Positions 43,915-52,211 are shown, numbered from the stretch's first letter. The stretch is DNA of 64,000 nt from Paenibacillus sp. 598K (GCF_003851045.1 NZ_BFBX01000004.1:49572-113571), one strand, 5' to 3'. The notes: generated by a model not told the origin, from the sequence alone. Translations and numbers: made by a program.

Positions 43915-45426
43915 ATGGCTTTAATCCAGGTGAACAACTTAACCTTTGCTTATGACGGCAGCTACGATCTGATCTTCGAGGACGCGAGCTTTCAGCTCGA
44001 CACGGACTGGAAGCTCGGGTTCGTCGGCCGCAACGGGCGCGGCAAAACGACGTTCCTGAAGCTGCTGCTCGGCGAGTTGGAATATAGCGGCACGATCAGT
44101 GCCGACGCGGGGTTCGATTATTTCCCTTATCCGATCCCGCATCCCGAATACTTGACCATCGACGTCGCGCTGGATCGCGTCCCCGAGGCGCAGCAGTGGC
44201 AGCTCGAGCGGGAGCTATCGCTGCTGCAGGTCGCGGACGATGTCCTCTACCGGCCGTTTGAGACACTCTCGAGCGGCGAGCAGACCAAGGTGATGCTGGC
44301 GGCGCTGTTCCTGCAGGAGCATCGATTCCTGCTGATCGACGAGCCGACCAACCATCTCGATCTGCACGCTCGACGACTCGTCAGCGATTATTTGAGGAGC
44401 AAGCGCGGCTTTATCCTCGTCTCGCACGACCGCGCCTTCCTGGACAACTGCGTCGATCATGTGTTATCGATCAATCGCGCGTCGATTGACGTGCAACGGG
44501 GTAATTTCTCCTCATGGTGGGACAACAAGCAGCGACAGGATCAGTACGAGCTGACTGAAAACGAGCGGCTCCGCAAGGACGTCAAGCGGCTGTCGGAGGC
44601 GGCGAAGCGGACCAATCAATGGTCGCATGAGGTCGAGAAGACCAAAAACGGCACTCGCAACTCCGGCATAAAGGTCGATAAGGGCTATGTCGGCCATAAG
44701 GCGGCCAAAATGATGAAGCGCTCCAAGTCAATCGAGCGACGCCAGCAGACAGCGCTGGAGGAGAAGTCGTCGCTGCTCAAAAATCTTGAGACCGCCGACA
44801 GTCTGAAGCTGACGCAGCTCGTCTATCACAAGCCGCAGCTGCTCGAGCTGCTGGACGTCTCGATCCGTTACGGCGATCGAGTCGTCTGCGAGGACATCCG
44901 CTTCGATATCCAGCAGGGCGATCGCATCGCGCTCACGGGGCCGAACGGCTCGGGCAAGTCGAGTCTGCTGAAGCTGCTCCTCGGCGAACCAATCAACCAT
45001 AGCGGCACAGTGAATATCGGCAGTCGGCTGCGCATCTCGTATGTGCCGCAAGATACGTCGCATCTGGCAGGAGATTTGACGGACTATGCGCGTAGTCTCG
45101 GCATCGACGAGAGTCTGTTCAAGGCGATTTTGCGCAAGCTGGATTTTGCCCGCGTCCAGTTCGAAAAGGATATGCGCCAGCTAAGCGCAGGGCAGAAGAA
45201 AAAAGTGCTGATCGCCGGCAGTCTGTGCGAGCAAGCGCATCTGCATCTGTGGGATGAGCCGCTCAACTATATCGACGTCATCTCCCGCATGCAGATCGAG
45301 GAGCTGCTGCTCGAGCACCAGCCGACGCTGCTGTTCGTAGAGCATGACGCGACGTTCTGCGAGCATATCGCGACCCGGACCGTCTCTCTCGGCAGTGTGG
45401 CGCGCGCGGACGGGGCGAGCGGATAG
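43915..45426 (+). CDS. Lsa-type ABC-F ribosomal protection protein
   Basis: 503 aa with two ABC domains and no membrane part. Walker A GRNGRGKT (about 38-45) and GPNGSGKS; signatures LSSGEQTK and LSAGQKKK; Walker B LLIDEPTNHLDL and, in the second domain, the unusual LHLWDEPLNYIDV. The interdomain region is long and charged (the antibiotic-resistance domain). Sequence style is that of the Lsa/VmlR group, which dislodges lincosamides, streptogramins A and pleuromutilins from ribosomes. ATG 43915 with AGGAGG. Expression is probably drug-inducible through the leader at 43625-43890. Confidence 0.88.
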   Translation: MALIQVNNLTFAYDGSYDLIFEDASFQLDTDWKLGFVGRNGRGKTTFLKLLLGELEYSGTISADAGFDYFPYPIPHPEYLTIDVALDRVPEAQQWQLERELSLLQVADDVLYRPFETLSSGEQTKVMLAALFLQEHRFLLIDEPTNHLDLHARRLVSDYLRSKRGFILVSHDRAFLDNCVDHVLSINRASIDVQRGNFSSWWDNKQRQDQYELTENERLRKDVKRLSEAAKRTNQWSHEVEKTKNGTRNSGIKVDKGYVGHKAAKMMKRSKSIERRQQTALEEKSSLLKNLETADSLKLTQLVYHKPQLLELLDVSIRYGDRVVCEDIRFDIQQGDRIALTGPNGSGKSSLLKLLLGEPINHSGTVNIGSRLRISYVPQDTSHLAGDLTDYARSLGIDESLFKAILRKLDFARVQFEKDMRQLSAGQKKKVLIAGSLCEQAHLHLWDEPLNYIDVISRMQIEELLLEHQPTLLFVEHDATFCEHIATRTVSLGSVARADGASG

Positions 45427-45530
45427 GTCAGATGCGCCTGCATATTGCTATGCTTGGCCTGGGGGAATATGGTAACCTAGCAGGAGGACAGACGAGTCCA
45501 GAGAAGACAGAGGAGGAGGAGGAGGAGACG

Positions 45531-46409
45531 ATGGAGGAGCCTAAGGTGGAGCGGAGGCGCTTCGAGCTGCAAGTCGAACCAAACGTCCTCATTAGAGGAG
45601 ATGTGTACGCGTCCGAAAGTGATGCTGGTACGCCCGCAGGTGCGAGCGAGCCGCTTCCCGTCATCATTCTAGTCCACGGTTTTAAGGGCTTCAAGGATTG
45701 GGGATTTTTCCCTTATACCGCGAAGCGTTTTGCGGCGTTGGGTTATGTCGCGGTGACCTTCAACTTCTCGCATAACGGGGTGGCAGCGCGGGATTTTGAC
45801 GAGCTCCAGCGATTCGGTCGCAACACATACTCCCGCGAACAAGCGGACCTGGCATCGGTCGTTGATGCAGTTGCAGCCGGACGTCTGCCGTTGAGCGAGC
45901 GGATGGTACGCGAGGAGCTGCTGCTCGTGGGACATAGTCGGGGCGGCGGCAACAGCGTCATCTTCGCAGCGGACCACCCGGATCGACTGCGCGGTGTCGT
46001 CGCCTGGAACGGGATCGGCCATGCCGATCTGTTCGGACCTGCATTCCGGGAGCAGGTGCTGCGCGAGGGCGTCGGATATGTGGCCAATGCGCGCACCAAG
46101 CAGGAGATGCCGATCGAAGCGGTGTTCTATGAGGATCTGGACCGGCATCGGGAGCGCTTCGATATTCCTGCCCGGGCAGCGGAGGCGGCGACGCCGATGC
46201 TCTTCATCCAGGGCAAGGGCGACGCCCAGCGTCTGCGCGACGGCTTCGAAGCGCTGCGCGCGGCGGCCCCACAGCAACGCTTCCTGGAGCTGGAGGGAGC
46301 GGATCACACCTTCGGCGCCAGACACCCCTTTACGGAGACGACGGATGCGCTGGAGCAGGCGATTGCGGCGACAGATGCGTTCTTCCGGGAAATTGTCGGC
46401 CAGCGCTAA
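45531..46409 (+). CDS. Alpha/beta hydrolase family protein
   Basis: 292 aa serine hydrolase fold. HGFKGFKDWGFF forms the oxyanion region, nucleophile Ser136 sits in GHSRGG, and a C-terminal GADHTFGARHPF supplies the His. The dienelactone-hydrolase-like class with this HGFKGFKDW start is common in Firmicutes and acts on unknown esters or peptides. ATG 45531 lies right after a five-fold AGG tract (45511-45528) that offers several overlapping Shine-Dalgarno registers. Confidence 0.87.
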   Translation: MEEPKVERRRFELQVEPNVLIRGDVYASESDAGTPAGASEPLPVIILVHGFKGFKDWGFFPYTAKRFAALGYVAVTFNFSHNGVAARDFDELQRFGRNTYSREQADLASVVDAVAAGRLPLSERMVREELLLVGHSRGGGNSVIFAADHPDRLRGVVAWNGIGHADLFGPAFREQVLREGVGYVANARTKQEMPIEAVFYEDLDRHRERFDIPARAAEAATPMLFIQGKGDAQRLRDGFEALRAAAPQQRFLELEGADHTFGARHPFTETTDALEQAIAATDAFFREIVGQR

Positions 46410-46432
46410 CGGATGGAGCGGCAGGATTAGTC

Positions 46433-46450
46433 ACCGAGGACTTCCTCGGT
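46433..46450 (+). terminator. Short hairpin after hydrolase gene
   Basis: ACCGAGG-ACTT-CCTCGGT then TTC; the T-run is poor, so termination is doubtful. Confidence 0.4.
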
Positions 46451-46485
46451 TTCGGTACCAAAATCTATGAAGGGCTGTGGTGTAC

Positions 46486-47130
46486 ATGAAGGTGCTAGTA
46501 GCGGGGGCGAACGGCCAGATCGGCCGTCTGCTCATCGAGATGCTGAAAACCGGCGGGAAGCATACGCCGATCGCGATGGTGCGCAAGCCGGAGCAGGCCG
46601 AGCGATATCGGGCGTCGGGCGTCGAGAGTATCATCGCCGATCTCGAAGCTAGCGTGGATGAGCTGGCTGCTGCGGTTCGCGGCTGCGACGCGCTCGTCTT
46701 CACGGCAGGCTCCGGGGCCAAGACCGGCTACGACAAGACGTTGCTCATCGATCTCGACGGCGCTGTGAAGCTGATCGAGGCGGCCGAGCAAGCCGATGTG
46801 CGGCGCTTCGTCATGGTGAGCGCGCTTGGAGCCGAGCAGCGCGAGCGCTGGCATGAGTCGATCCGGCCTTACTACGTCGCCAAGCATTATGCCGACCGAT
46901 TGCTGACCGCCAGCAAGCTGGACTACACGATCCTGCGCCCCGGCGGCCTGACCGATGAGCCGGGCACGGGGATGATCAGCATCGAGCCAGCGACGGCTGG
47001 AGGCACGATCCCGCGCGAGGATGTGGCAGGCGTGATCGCCGCCGTCCTCGAAGCGCCTGCGACCTATCGGCAGGCATACGACCTGCTCTCGGGCAAGCAG
47101 TCGATCGGCGATGCGATCGCAGCGATCTGA
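46486..47130 (+). CDS. NAD(P)-binding SDR/NmrA-like protein
   Basis: 214 aa Rossmann-fold protein: VLVAGANGQIGRLL nucleotide loop, GCDALVFTAGSGAKTGYDKT, YVAKHYADRLL with the YxxxK pair shifted as in atypical SDRs, and ILRPGGLTDEPGTGMI. It resembles Bacillus YwnB/YhfK proteins, proposed to be oxidoreductases or epimerases without known substrate. ATG 46486 with AAGGG 11 bases before; the GTG codons at 46477/46480 are too close to that site. Confidence 0.86.
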   Translation: MKVLVAGANGQIGRLLIEMLKTGGKHTPIAMVRKPEQAERYRASGVESIIADLEASVDELAAAVRGCDALVFTAGSGAKTGYDKTLLIDLDGAVKLIEAAEQADVRRFVMVSALGAEQRERWHESIRPYYVAKHYADRLLTASKLDYTILRPGGLTDEPGTGMISIEPATAGGTIPREDVAGVIAAVLEAPATYRQAYDLLSGKQSIGDAIAAI

Positions 47131-47151
47131 CGAGGGAAAGGAGCGAGCCAG

Positions 47152-47440
47152 CTGAGCAATCCATCCCGAACGACGCTTAATGAAACAACCCGACAATCGG
47201 TCCTCGAGTCGGTTGCCCCGGGGGGCGACGATCATAGGCGAGCGCTCGCTCAAGGGCGGCGTCTCGTCGATCATCACAGAGGTTACATTGATAGAAGGAG
47301 AACGCATCGACTTGGCTATTCTGCGCCAGGTGGAGGTTAAGGAGCCCAAGGTGTATTGCGGCTGGACTGACCTGGGCGTCACCGTCGCGACTCCAGCGCA
47401 TGATCGATCTCTCGACGCATATAAGCAGCAAACTCCGTAA
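47152..47440 (+). pseudogene. Broken aminoglycoside phosphotransferase-like gene, N-terminal fragment
   Basis: AAAGGAG precedes a CTG at 47152 and the frame SNPSRTTLNETTRQSVLESV-APG; after a run of six G (47220-47225) the sense continues in another frame as ATIIGERSLKGGVSSIITEV. Five G would join the two. LxGGVSS is the N-terminal ATP-loop style of APH/choline-kinase-like phosphotransferases. After about 65 residues similarity stops, and the frame runs tail to tail into the adenylyltransferase gene. So it has a frameshift, a CTG start and a truncation. Confidence 0.6.
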
Positions 47441-48137
47441 GCTGGGCGGGATCAGCCTTCTCCTCGGGACTGGCGCCTGTATAGGCATCTACGTACATCT
47501 GCACCATCGGGCGATAGTTGGCGGGCAGCATCGTCAGCGCCCACTCGCCGCCTTCTTTTTTGGAGGCGAACGCGCCTTCCCTTATATAATAAAGGACGCG
47601 GCATAGATTCAGCACGGTGTATAACGAATTCGATAGGATCGCGGAGTCGGCATCCTCGATGTCGTGGAGGATCGATGCGAGATACGCCCGCTCATCCGGC
47701 GCAGGGTAGCGTTCGGCCAGAGGCTTGCCGTACAATGGCAGGCCTCTGACATAGGCCATCGTCACCTGCGACGCTAGATCGGGGTCCTCGTAACGAACGA
47801 TACGGTAGTCGGGATTGGAGCGATACCGTTCGAGGTGATAGTCCGAGAAGTGATATTCGCACGGCGTCGGGTGGACGAGACGGAAAAGGTGCTCTTCAAG
47901 CATCACGCTGCATTCGATGCCTGGCGTCATCGTGTCGCGCAACCCCAGCAGTCGCTGCGTCAAGGAGGTTATATCGTGATCCTTCAAACGCTCCTTGACG
48001 ACGATCAGCAGATCGATATCGCTGCGTGCAGGATTGAAGCAGTCCATCGCTACCGAGCCGTATACATATAGGCCAAGCATGTTGTCCTGCAAGGTCTCCT
48101 CGAATAGTTGCTGAATCGATGTTAAGTGGGTGTTCAT
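47379..48137 (-). CDS. AadA/ANT(9)-like aminoglycoside nucleotidyltransferase
   Basis: 252 aa. The nucleotidyltransferase motif GSVAMDCFNPARSDIDLLIV (Gly27-Ser28, Asp40, Asp42) is followed by a C-terminal helical domain like that of streptomycin/spectinomycin adenylyltransferases (AYLASILHDIEDAD, VLNLCRVLYYIREGAFASKKEGGEWAL in parts). ATG 48137 after AGGAGG. Whether it gives resistance is untested; chromosomal homologs often do not. Its last 62 bases overlap the phosphotransferase remnant. Confidence 0.85.
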   Translation of the reverse strand: MNTHLTSIQQLFEETLQDNMLGLYVYGSVAMDCFNPARSDIDLLIVVKERLKDHDITSLTQRLLGLRDTMTPGIECSVMLEEHLFRLVHPTPCEYHFSDYHLERYRSNPDYRIVRYEDPDLASQVTMAYVRGLPLYGKPLAERYPAPDERAYLASILHDIEDADSAILSNSLYTVLNLCRVLYYIREGAFASKKEGGEWALTMLPANYRPMVQMYVDAYTGASPEEKADPAQLTEFAAYMRREIDHALESRR

Positions 48138-48445
48138 GTTCTGCCTCCTATCAGGCTACCCTCAAATAAAGCCCGCGGTCACGGCATTTTGAGGGTGACC
48201 TGTTCTTTAGGCTAAGTTTAAATGCATGACGGGCGTGATGCTAGGCAAAGAACAATTATAACCCTAGGGCGTGTTTGCACACCCGCTCAGGGGCATCTTA
48301 GACCGCCTTTCCGCCCCCTGCGGCGTCACTTTTGCTTGCCGTACCCCCGGTACGCCTTCACAAAAGTTCCTTGCATGGAACGAAAATTCAGCCCAATCTG
48401 CTACCCTCCGAGTATGCAAACACGCCCTAGTTTTCGTTAGGTTTT
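48138..48445. other. Intergenic region holding a MITE-like insertion
   Basis: Between the adenylyltransferase start and the lipoprotein stop. Apart from the element at 48264-48430 it holds the upstream region of the adenylyltransferase gene, including an imperfect repeat (CCTCAAATAAAG / TTTTGAGGGTGA, 48171-48200). No gene seen. Confidence 0.6.
48264..48430. mobile_element. MITE-like element, 159 bp, CTAG target duplication
   Basis: Perfect 12-base terminal inverted repeats GGCGTGTTTGCA (48268-48279) and TGCAAACACGCC (48415-48426), flanked on both sides by CTAG. The interior carries nested hairpins (CTTTTG...CAAAAG with CGTACC/GGTACG at the tip; GTTCC/GGAAC) and no ORF of note. CTAG duplications are a habit of IS5-type elements, so this may be a non-autonomous derivative of one. 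Confidence 0.7.
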
Positions 48446-48913
48446 TCAGTCATTTTTGTTCTCAAATTTCAAAACATACATGCTCGATTCGAGGTTGTAA
48501 ATGCCGAGCATATCTGGGGTGATAGGAAATGAATCCATGTTGTCCACGATATCCTTACGTTCACCAGATGCCAAAAGCACCCCCCAATTTGGATGAGACT
48601 TTCCATCGGCAGAGAGATTACTATCGCTCATATCGGCGGATATTACGGTAACCGTTGCGCTGGTATAGCAGACAAAAACACTGTATTCTAGTGAATTGCC
48701 TCCATCATCGTTCATGCTTTCGGTTCGAACTTCGTAGACGTTTGTTACCTCAAGTTTGAGTCCATCATAACTAAATGTTTTCGTTTCTCCGTTTTGTGTT
48801 GGATCCATAGATTCAGCAGGCACATTGTTGGTTTTACAGCCGATTAGCAACATCAAGATCGAAATTGTCATGAGGATTACCATAGTGTGTTTCATTGGAA
48901 TGGTGTTATTCAT
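48446..48913 (-). CDS. Hypothetical lipoprotein
   Basis: 155 aa. Basic start, hydrophobic core MVILMTISILMLLI and lipobox LIGC (Cys near 26), then about 125 residues of acidic beta-rich sequence (ETKTFSYDGLKLEVTNVYEV, NLESSMYVLKFEN). No family recognised. ATG 48913 has AAGGAG 9 bases upstream; ATG 48895 is possible. The gene is markedly more AT-rich than its surroundings and sits next to an insertion element, hinting at recent arrival. Confidence 0.75.
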   Translation of the reverse strand: MNNTIPMKHTMVILMTISILMLLIGCKTNNVPAESMDPTQNGETKTFSYDGLKLEVTNVYEVRTESMNDDGGNSLEYSVFVCYTSATVTVISADMSDSNLSADGKSHPNWGVLLASGERKDIVDNMDSFPITPDMLGIYNLESSMYVLKFENKND

Positions 48914-49038
48914 TATTCATTCTCCTTCCCAAACGATGGTTTCAGGTTCTTGCCAGCATCATTTTTCCTTCAGACTAATTAGACGTAAACACTTGGATAA
49001 TATTTCATTTAATGAAAATTTAATACAAAAGAAACAAA

Positions 49039-49057
49039 CCCGCGTGACACACGCGGG
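49039..49057 (-). terminator. Terminator of the small HTH gene
   Basis: CCCGCGTG-(TGT)-CACGCGGG on the minus strand followed by TTTGTTTCTTTT. Confidence 0.8.
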
Positions 49058-49065
49058 CTTTTGCG

Positions 49066-49335
49066 TCATACCTGTTTGCGGTAGACGATCTTTTTGATGC
49101 TGTCCAGGGACAGGAAAAAGGCTTCGGCCAGCTTTTCAACATCCTTGCCTTGTTGAAATTGCTGACGAATCTGTTCGTTCCGTTCCTTCAAATAAGCCCG
49201 TTGCCCGGACATCTCGCCCCACTTTTTTTTGCGTTGCTTGGGGGAGGGGATGTAAAGGGTGGTGCCTTGGACATATTTTTGTACCTCGAGCAGCAGCTCT
49301 TCCGGCAGGATATCGTTTGCGGATACATATTTCAT
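49066..49335 (-). CDS. Small HTH protein (CD3324/Mor-like family)
   Basis: 89 aa. The sequence KYVSANDILPEELLLEVQKYVQGTTLYIP (read in parts) followed by a basic linker and a C-terminal helix-turn-helix VEKLAEAFFLSLDSIKKIVYR is that of the CD3324 family of small Mor-activator-like proteins in Clostridia and Paenibacillaceae. Targets unknown. ATG 49335 after GGAGCGAAG, but this Shine-Dalgarno can be base-paired by an upstream leader arm (see 49339-49486). Confidence 0.85.
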   Translation of the reverse strand: MKYVSANDILPEELLLEVQKYVQGTTLYIPSPKQRKKKWGEMSGQRAYLKERNEQIRQQFQQGKDVEKLAEAFFLSLDSIKKIVYRKQV

Positions 49336-49338
49336 AGA

Positions 49339-49486
49339 CTTCGCTCCTTCACCTGAATTCGATGAACAGGATGCAAAGTCTGCATAAATGAACGTTGAAC
49401 GCTTCTCGTCCAGGCTCAGCGGTTAGGAAAGCCGCTCCATACAAAGAACCACTGTATTCATTCTACAGACTTTGCATGGAGCGAAG
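49339..49486 (-). promoter_or_regulatory. Leader inverted repeat that sequesters the HTH gene's ribosome-binding site
   Basis: Read on the minus strand, CTTCGCTCC + ATGCAAAGTCTG (49486-49466) is complementary to CAGACTTTGCAT (49382-49371) and then GGAGCGAAG (49347-49339). The latter is the Shine-Dalgarno of the HTH gene. The 49336-49662 gap otherwise contains a TATAAC box (near 49505) and the hairpin at 49600. Confidence 0.6.
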
Positions 49487-49599
49487 CTCACGACTTGCAA
49501 GGTTATAATGATGCCACATGTCCTTTTGCCCTCCCTCTAAATTAATTTCGTTGTCCAAAATGTAGCACAGGATGGACGTTGCTGTAAACCGTCAGACAG

Positions 49600-49631
49600 G
49601 CAACAGCCCCGCTCCAAGGCGGGGCTGTTGC
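49600..49631. terminator. Strong hairpin downstream of the P-type ATPase gene
   Basis: GCAACAGCCCCGC / GCGGGGCTGTTGC, perfect 13-bp stem with 6-base loop; no T-run in either direction, so it may stabilise mRNA ends rather than terminate alone. Confidence 0.55.
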
Positions 49632-49662
49632 AGATGAGCGTAGGGAGAACCGGACATCAAGC

Positions 49663-52032
49663 TCAGGCCAGATGTCGCTGTTCATCCGGCCGCCGTAGCT
49701 GGATCAGGATCGTCAGGCTGACCAGCGTGACGAAGATGGTCGCGCCCATATCCGAGAGGATGGCGATCCAGAGTGTAAGCCAGCCGGGGATCGTCAGCAG
49801 CAACGCGATCAGCTTCAGTCCGAGCGAGACGCCGATGTTGAAGCGGATGATCCGATTGACTCGACGGGCGATCGATACCGCCTCGGGCAGCTTGCCGAGA
49901 TGGTCCTGCATGAGCACGATGTCTGCTGTCTCGATCGCGCTGTCGGTGCCCTTGCCCATCGCGATGCCGAGCTGCGCCGATGCGAGAGCCGGGGCGTCAT
50001 TGATGCCGTCGCCGATCATGGCGACGCGGCCGCTGGCAGCCAGCTCCTTGATCCGGGTCACCTTGTCCTCAGGCAGCAGATTGCCATAGTAGTCGGTGAC
50101 ACCGACCGCGCCTGCAACCTTCTCGGCGGTGCGACGATGGTCGCCAGTCAGCATGACCGTGCGTCGGATGCCCAGCTTGTGCAGGGCTGCGATGACGCCG
50201 CGGCTCTCCGGCCGGATCTCGTCGGCGATGCCGAACATGCCGAGTATGCGATGCTCATCCGCCAGCAGCACGAGCGTCAAGCCTTCCTGCTTGAAGCTCT
50301 CGATCGCGCTCCGCACCTCAGTCGGGATGTCGATGTGGGCGATGCTCTCCTCGTTGCCGAGCCAGTAGGTCTCGCCGTCGACGCGGGCCCGGATGCCGCG
50401 ACCTCCCAGCGTCTCCAGTTCCTCCGGAGCGAACAGCTTCGTCTGACGGGCAGATACCTCGCGCATGATCGCCCTGGCGAGCGGATGCGAGGATGATTGC
50501 TCGATCGATCCGGCGATCGTCAGGAAGCGGGCGTCGTCATAGCTCTCGGTACGTGCGACATGCGGCTCGCCCTTGGTCAGCGTGCCGGTCTTGTCGAATG
50601 CGAGCGTATCGATCTTGCCGAGCTGCTCCAGGAAGACGCCGCCCTTGACGAGCACGCCGTTGCGCGCGTTGCGGGTAATCCCGGAGACGATCGCGATTGG
50701 CGAGGAGAGGATAAGGGCGCACGGGCAACCGACAATGAGGACGGACAACCCTTGGTACAGCCAAGTCTGCCAGTCCCCGTCGAATAGGAGAGGAGGGGCC
50801 AGAGTGACCAGCAGGGCTACAAGCATGATGAGCGGCGTGTAGTATCTGGCAAAGCGGTTGATGAACAGCTCGGTCGGCGTCTTGGTCTCCTGCGCCTCCT
50901 GTACAAGATGCAGAATCTTGGCCAGCGAAGAGTCCTCATACGCCTTTGTGATCCGTACGAACAGCAGACCTTCATTGTTGATCGCGCCGCCGTAGACGCT
51001 CTCGCCTGCCGACTTCTCGACGGGCAGCGACTCGCCGGTGATGGCAGCCTCATTAACCGAGCTCTTGCCGTCCTCGACTACACCGTCGGAGGGGATCTTC
51101 TCGCCGGGCTTGATCTTCACCAGATCGCCTGCCTGCAGAGAGGCGATCGGCACGACCGATTCGCGGCCATCCTCGACGCGGATCGCTTCCTTGGGAGCGA
51201 CCTGCAGCAGCGACTCCATCGAACGGCGGGCGCGCTCCATGCCGTAGCCCTCGAGCAGCTCATTCAGTCCGAACAGGATGGCGACGAGCGTCGCTTCCTT
51301 CCACTCGCCGATCGCCACCGCGCCGATCAGGGCGATCGTCATCAGCGTATCGATAGTGAACTTGAAGCGGGCCAGGTTCTTCAGCCCGCGCCAGAACGTC
51401 GTATAGCCGCTAATCGCGGTCGCTGCGAGATAGAGCGGGATGACGGCCCAGCGCTCGAGCGTCCCGTCGAGCAACAAGGCGGCAACGTAGATGACCGAGG
51501 AGGCGACGAGCAGCCACAGCATGCGGTTGTTGCCGCCTTCTTCATGGCTGTGGTCATGCCCGTGCCCATCGTCATCATCATGTGTATGGGCATGCGCGCG
51601 TCCGCCTTTATCATGCGTATGAGCGTGTCCGTGTGAGTGCCCATCATGCGCACGGGCGTGCGAGTGTCCGGCGTTCCCGTGCGCGTGTCCATGAGTATGT
51701 CCGGCGTTCCCATGCGAGTGTCCGCCGTCCTCGTTGCCAGGAGCGTGGTTATGATCGTCAGTGTGGCTATGGCCATGACCTGTGCCAGATGCAGCATGTC
51801 CATGTTCGCTGGCTGCTGCGGACTCGTCGAGCGAGAGGGTGGCTGCGATGTAGGCGCCATCCGACTTCAGGATGCGTTTCACTTCTTTCATCGACACTTG
51901 GGGATTGACCGTGAGTCGGCCAGAGTTGTAGCTCAGTCGTGTATCGTCGCCATGCTCCAGCTCTTTGATCTCGTCCTCGATGCGTTGGGCGCAGCCGGCG
52001 CAGGAGAGGCCCTTGATGCGATACTGGTTCAC
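49663..52032 (-). CDS. cadA: Cd/Zn/Pb-transporting P1B-type ATPase with His-rich N-terminus
   Basis: 789 aa. N-terminal heavy-metal domain with GLSCAGCAQRI, then a His-rich stretch of about 90 residues with 28 His (GHSHGHAHTHD style). The P-type core follows: AITGESLPVEK actuator, metal-site CPC in IVGCPCAL, phosphorylation DKTGTLTKGEP, HP motif SSSHPLARA and hinge GDGINDAPAL. The CPC plus absent Cu-type C-terminal signature point to divalent Zn/Cd/Pb export. GTG 52032 is preferred, with AAGAAGG 8 bases upstream; ATG 52074 has no Shine-Dalgarno and overlaps an operator-like palindrome. Confidence 0.92.
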   Translation of the reverse strand: MNQYRIKGLSCAGCAQRIEDEIKELEHGDDTRLSYNSGRLTVNPQVSMKEVKRILKSDGAYIAATLSLDESAAASEHGHAASGTGHGHSHTDDHNHAPGNEDGGHSHGNAGHTHGHAHGNAGHSHARAHDGHSHGHAHTHDKGGRAHAHTHDDDDGHGHDHSHEEGGNNRMLWLLVASSVIYVAALLLDGTLERWAVIPLYLAATAISGYTTFWRGLKNLARFKFTIDTLMTIALIGAVAIGEWKEATLVAILFGLNELLEGYGMERARRSMESLLQVAPKEAIRVEDGRESVVPIASLQAGDLVKIKPGEKIPSDGVVEDGKSSVNEAAITGESLPVEKSAGESVYGGAINNEGLLFVRITKAYEDSSLAKILHLVQEAQETKTPTELFINRFARYYTPLIMLVALLVTLAPPLLFDGDWQTWLYQGLSVLIVGCPCALILSSPIAIVSGITRNARNGVLVKGGVFLEQLGKIDTLAFDKTGTLTKGEPHVARTESYDDARFLTIAGSIEQSSSHPLARAIMREVSARQTKLFAPEELETLGGRGIRARVDGETYWLGNEESIAHIDIPTEVRSAIESFKQEGLTLVLLADEHRILGMFGIADEIRPESRGVIAALHKLGIRRTVMLTGDHRRTAEKVAGAVGVTDYYGNLLPEDKVTRIKELAASGRVAMIGDGINDAPALASAQLGIAMGKGTDSAIETADIVLMQDHLGKLPEAVSIARRVNRIIRFNIGVSLGLKLIALLLTIPGWLTLWIAILSDMGATIFVTLVSLTILIQLRRPDEQRHLA

Positions 52033-52057
52033 CCGAGTCACCTTCTTTCGATTAATA

Positions 52058-52077
52058 CATGAACATTTGCTCATATG
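52058..52077. promoter_or_regulatory. CadC/ArsR-type operator, site 1 (cadA)
   Basis: CATGAACATTTGCTCATATG; its core ATGA-CA-TG-TCAT is an imperfect palindrome of the ArsR/SmtB type. It lies just ahead of the P-type ATPase start. Confidence 0.65.
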
Positions 52078-52191
52078 ATATACCCATCTGCAAAACTTGT
52101 CAAATTCTATCTTGCCCCGGCAGCCCGTAGGCTATAAAGCGTCCAAGCCAAGACGGAGAAGCGGACTGCTTCCTGGCACAGCATATGCGAA

Positions 52192-52211
52192 TGCGTGAAC
52201 GAATGTTCATG
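52192..52211. promoter_or_regulatory. CadC/ArsR-type operator, site 2 (cadA-copC intergenic)
   Basis: TGAAC-GAAT-GTTCA core; read on the minus strand it matches site 1 at 14 of 20 positions. It lies about 95 bases before copC, upstream of a TATAAT at 52261. Confidence 0.6.

Noticed and set aside
47180-47440. 86-codon plus-strand ORF as an intact small gene
   Set aside because: No ribosome site at its ATG. Its useful part joins the upstream frame across a G-run as a phosphotransferase fragment, so it is treated as a pseudogene.
48222-48522. Small plus-strand ORFs across the inverted-repeat region
   Set aside because: They lie within or across the MITE-like element, overlap each other in two frames and have no ribosome sites.
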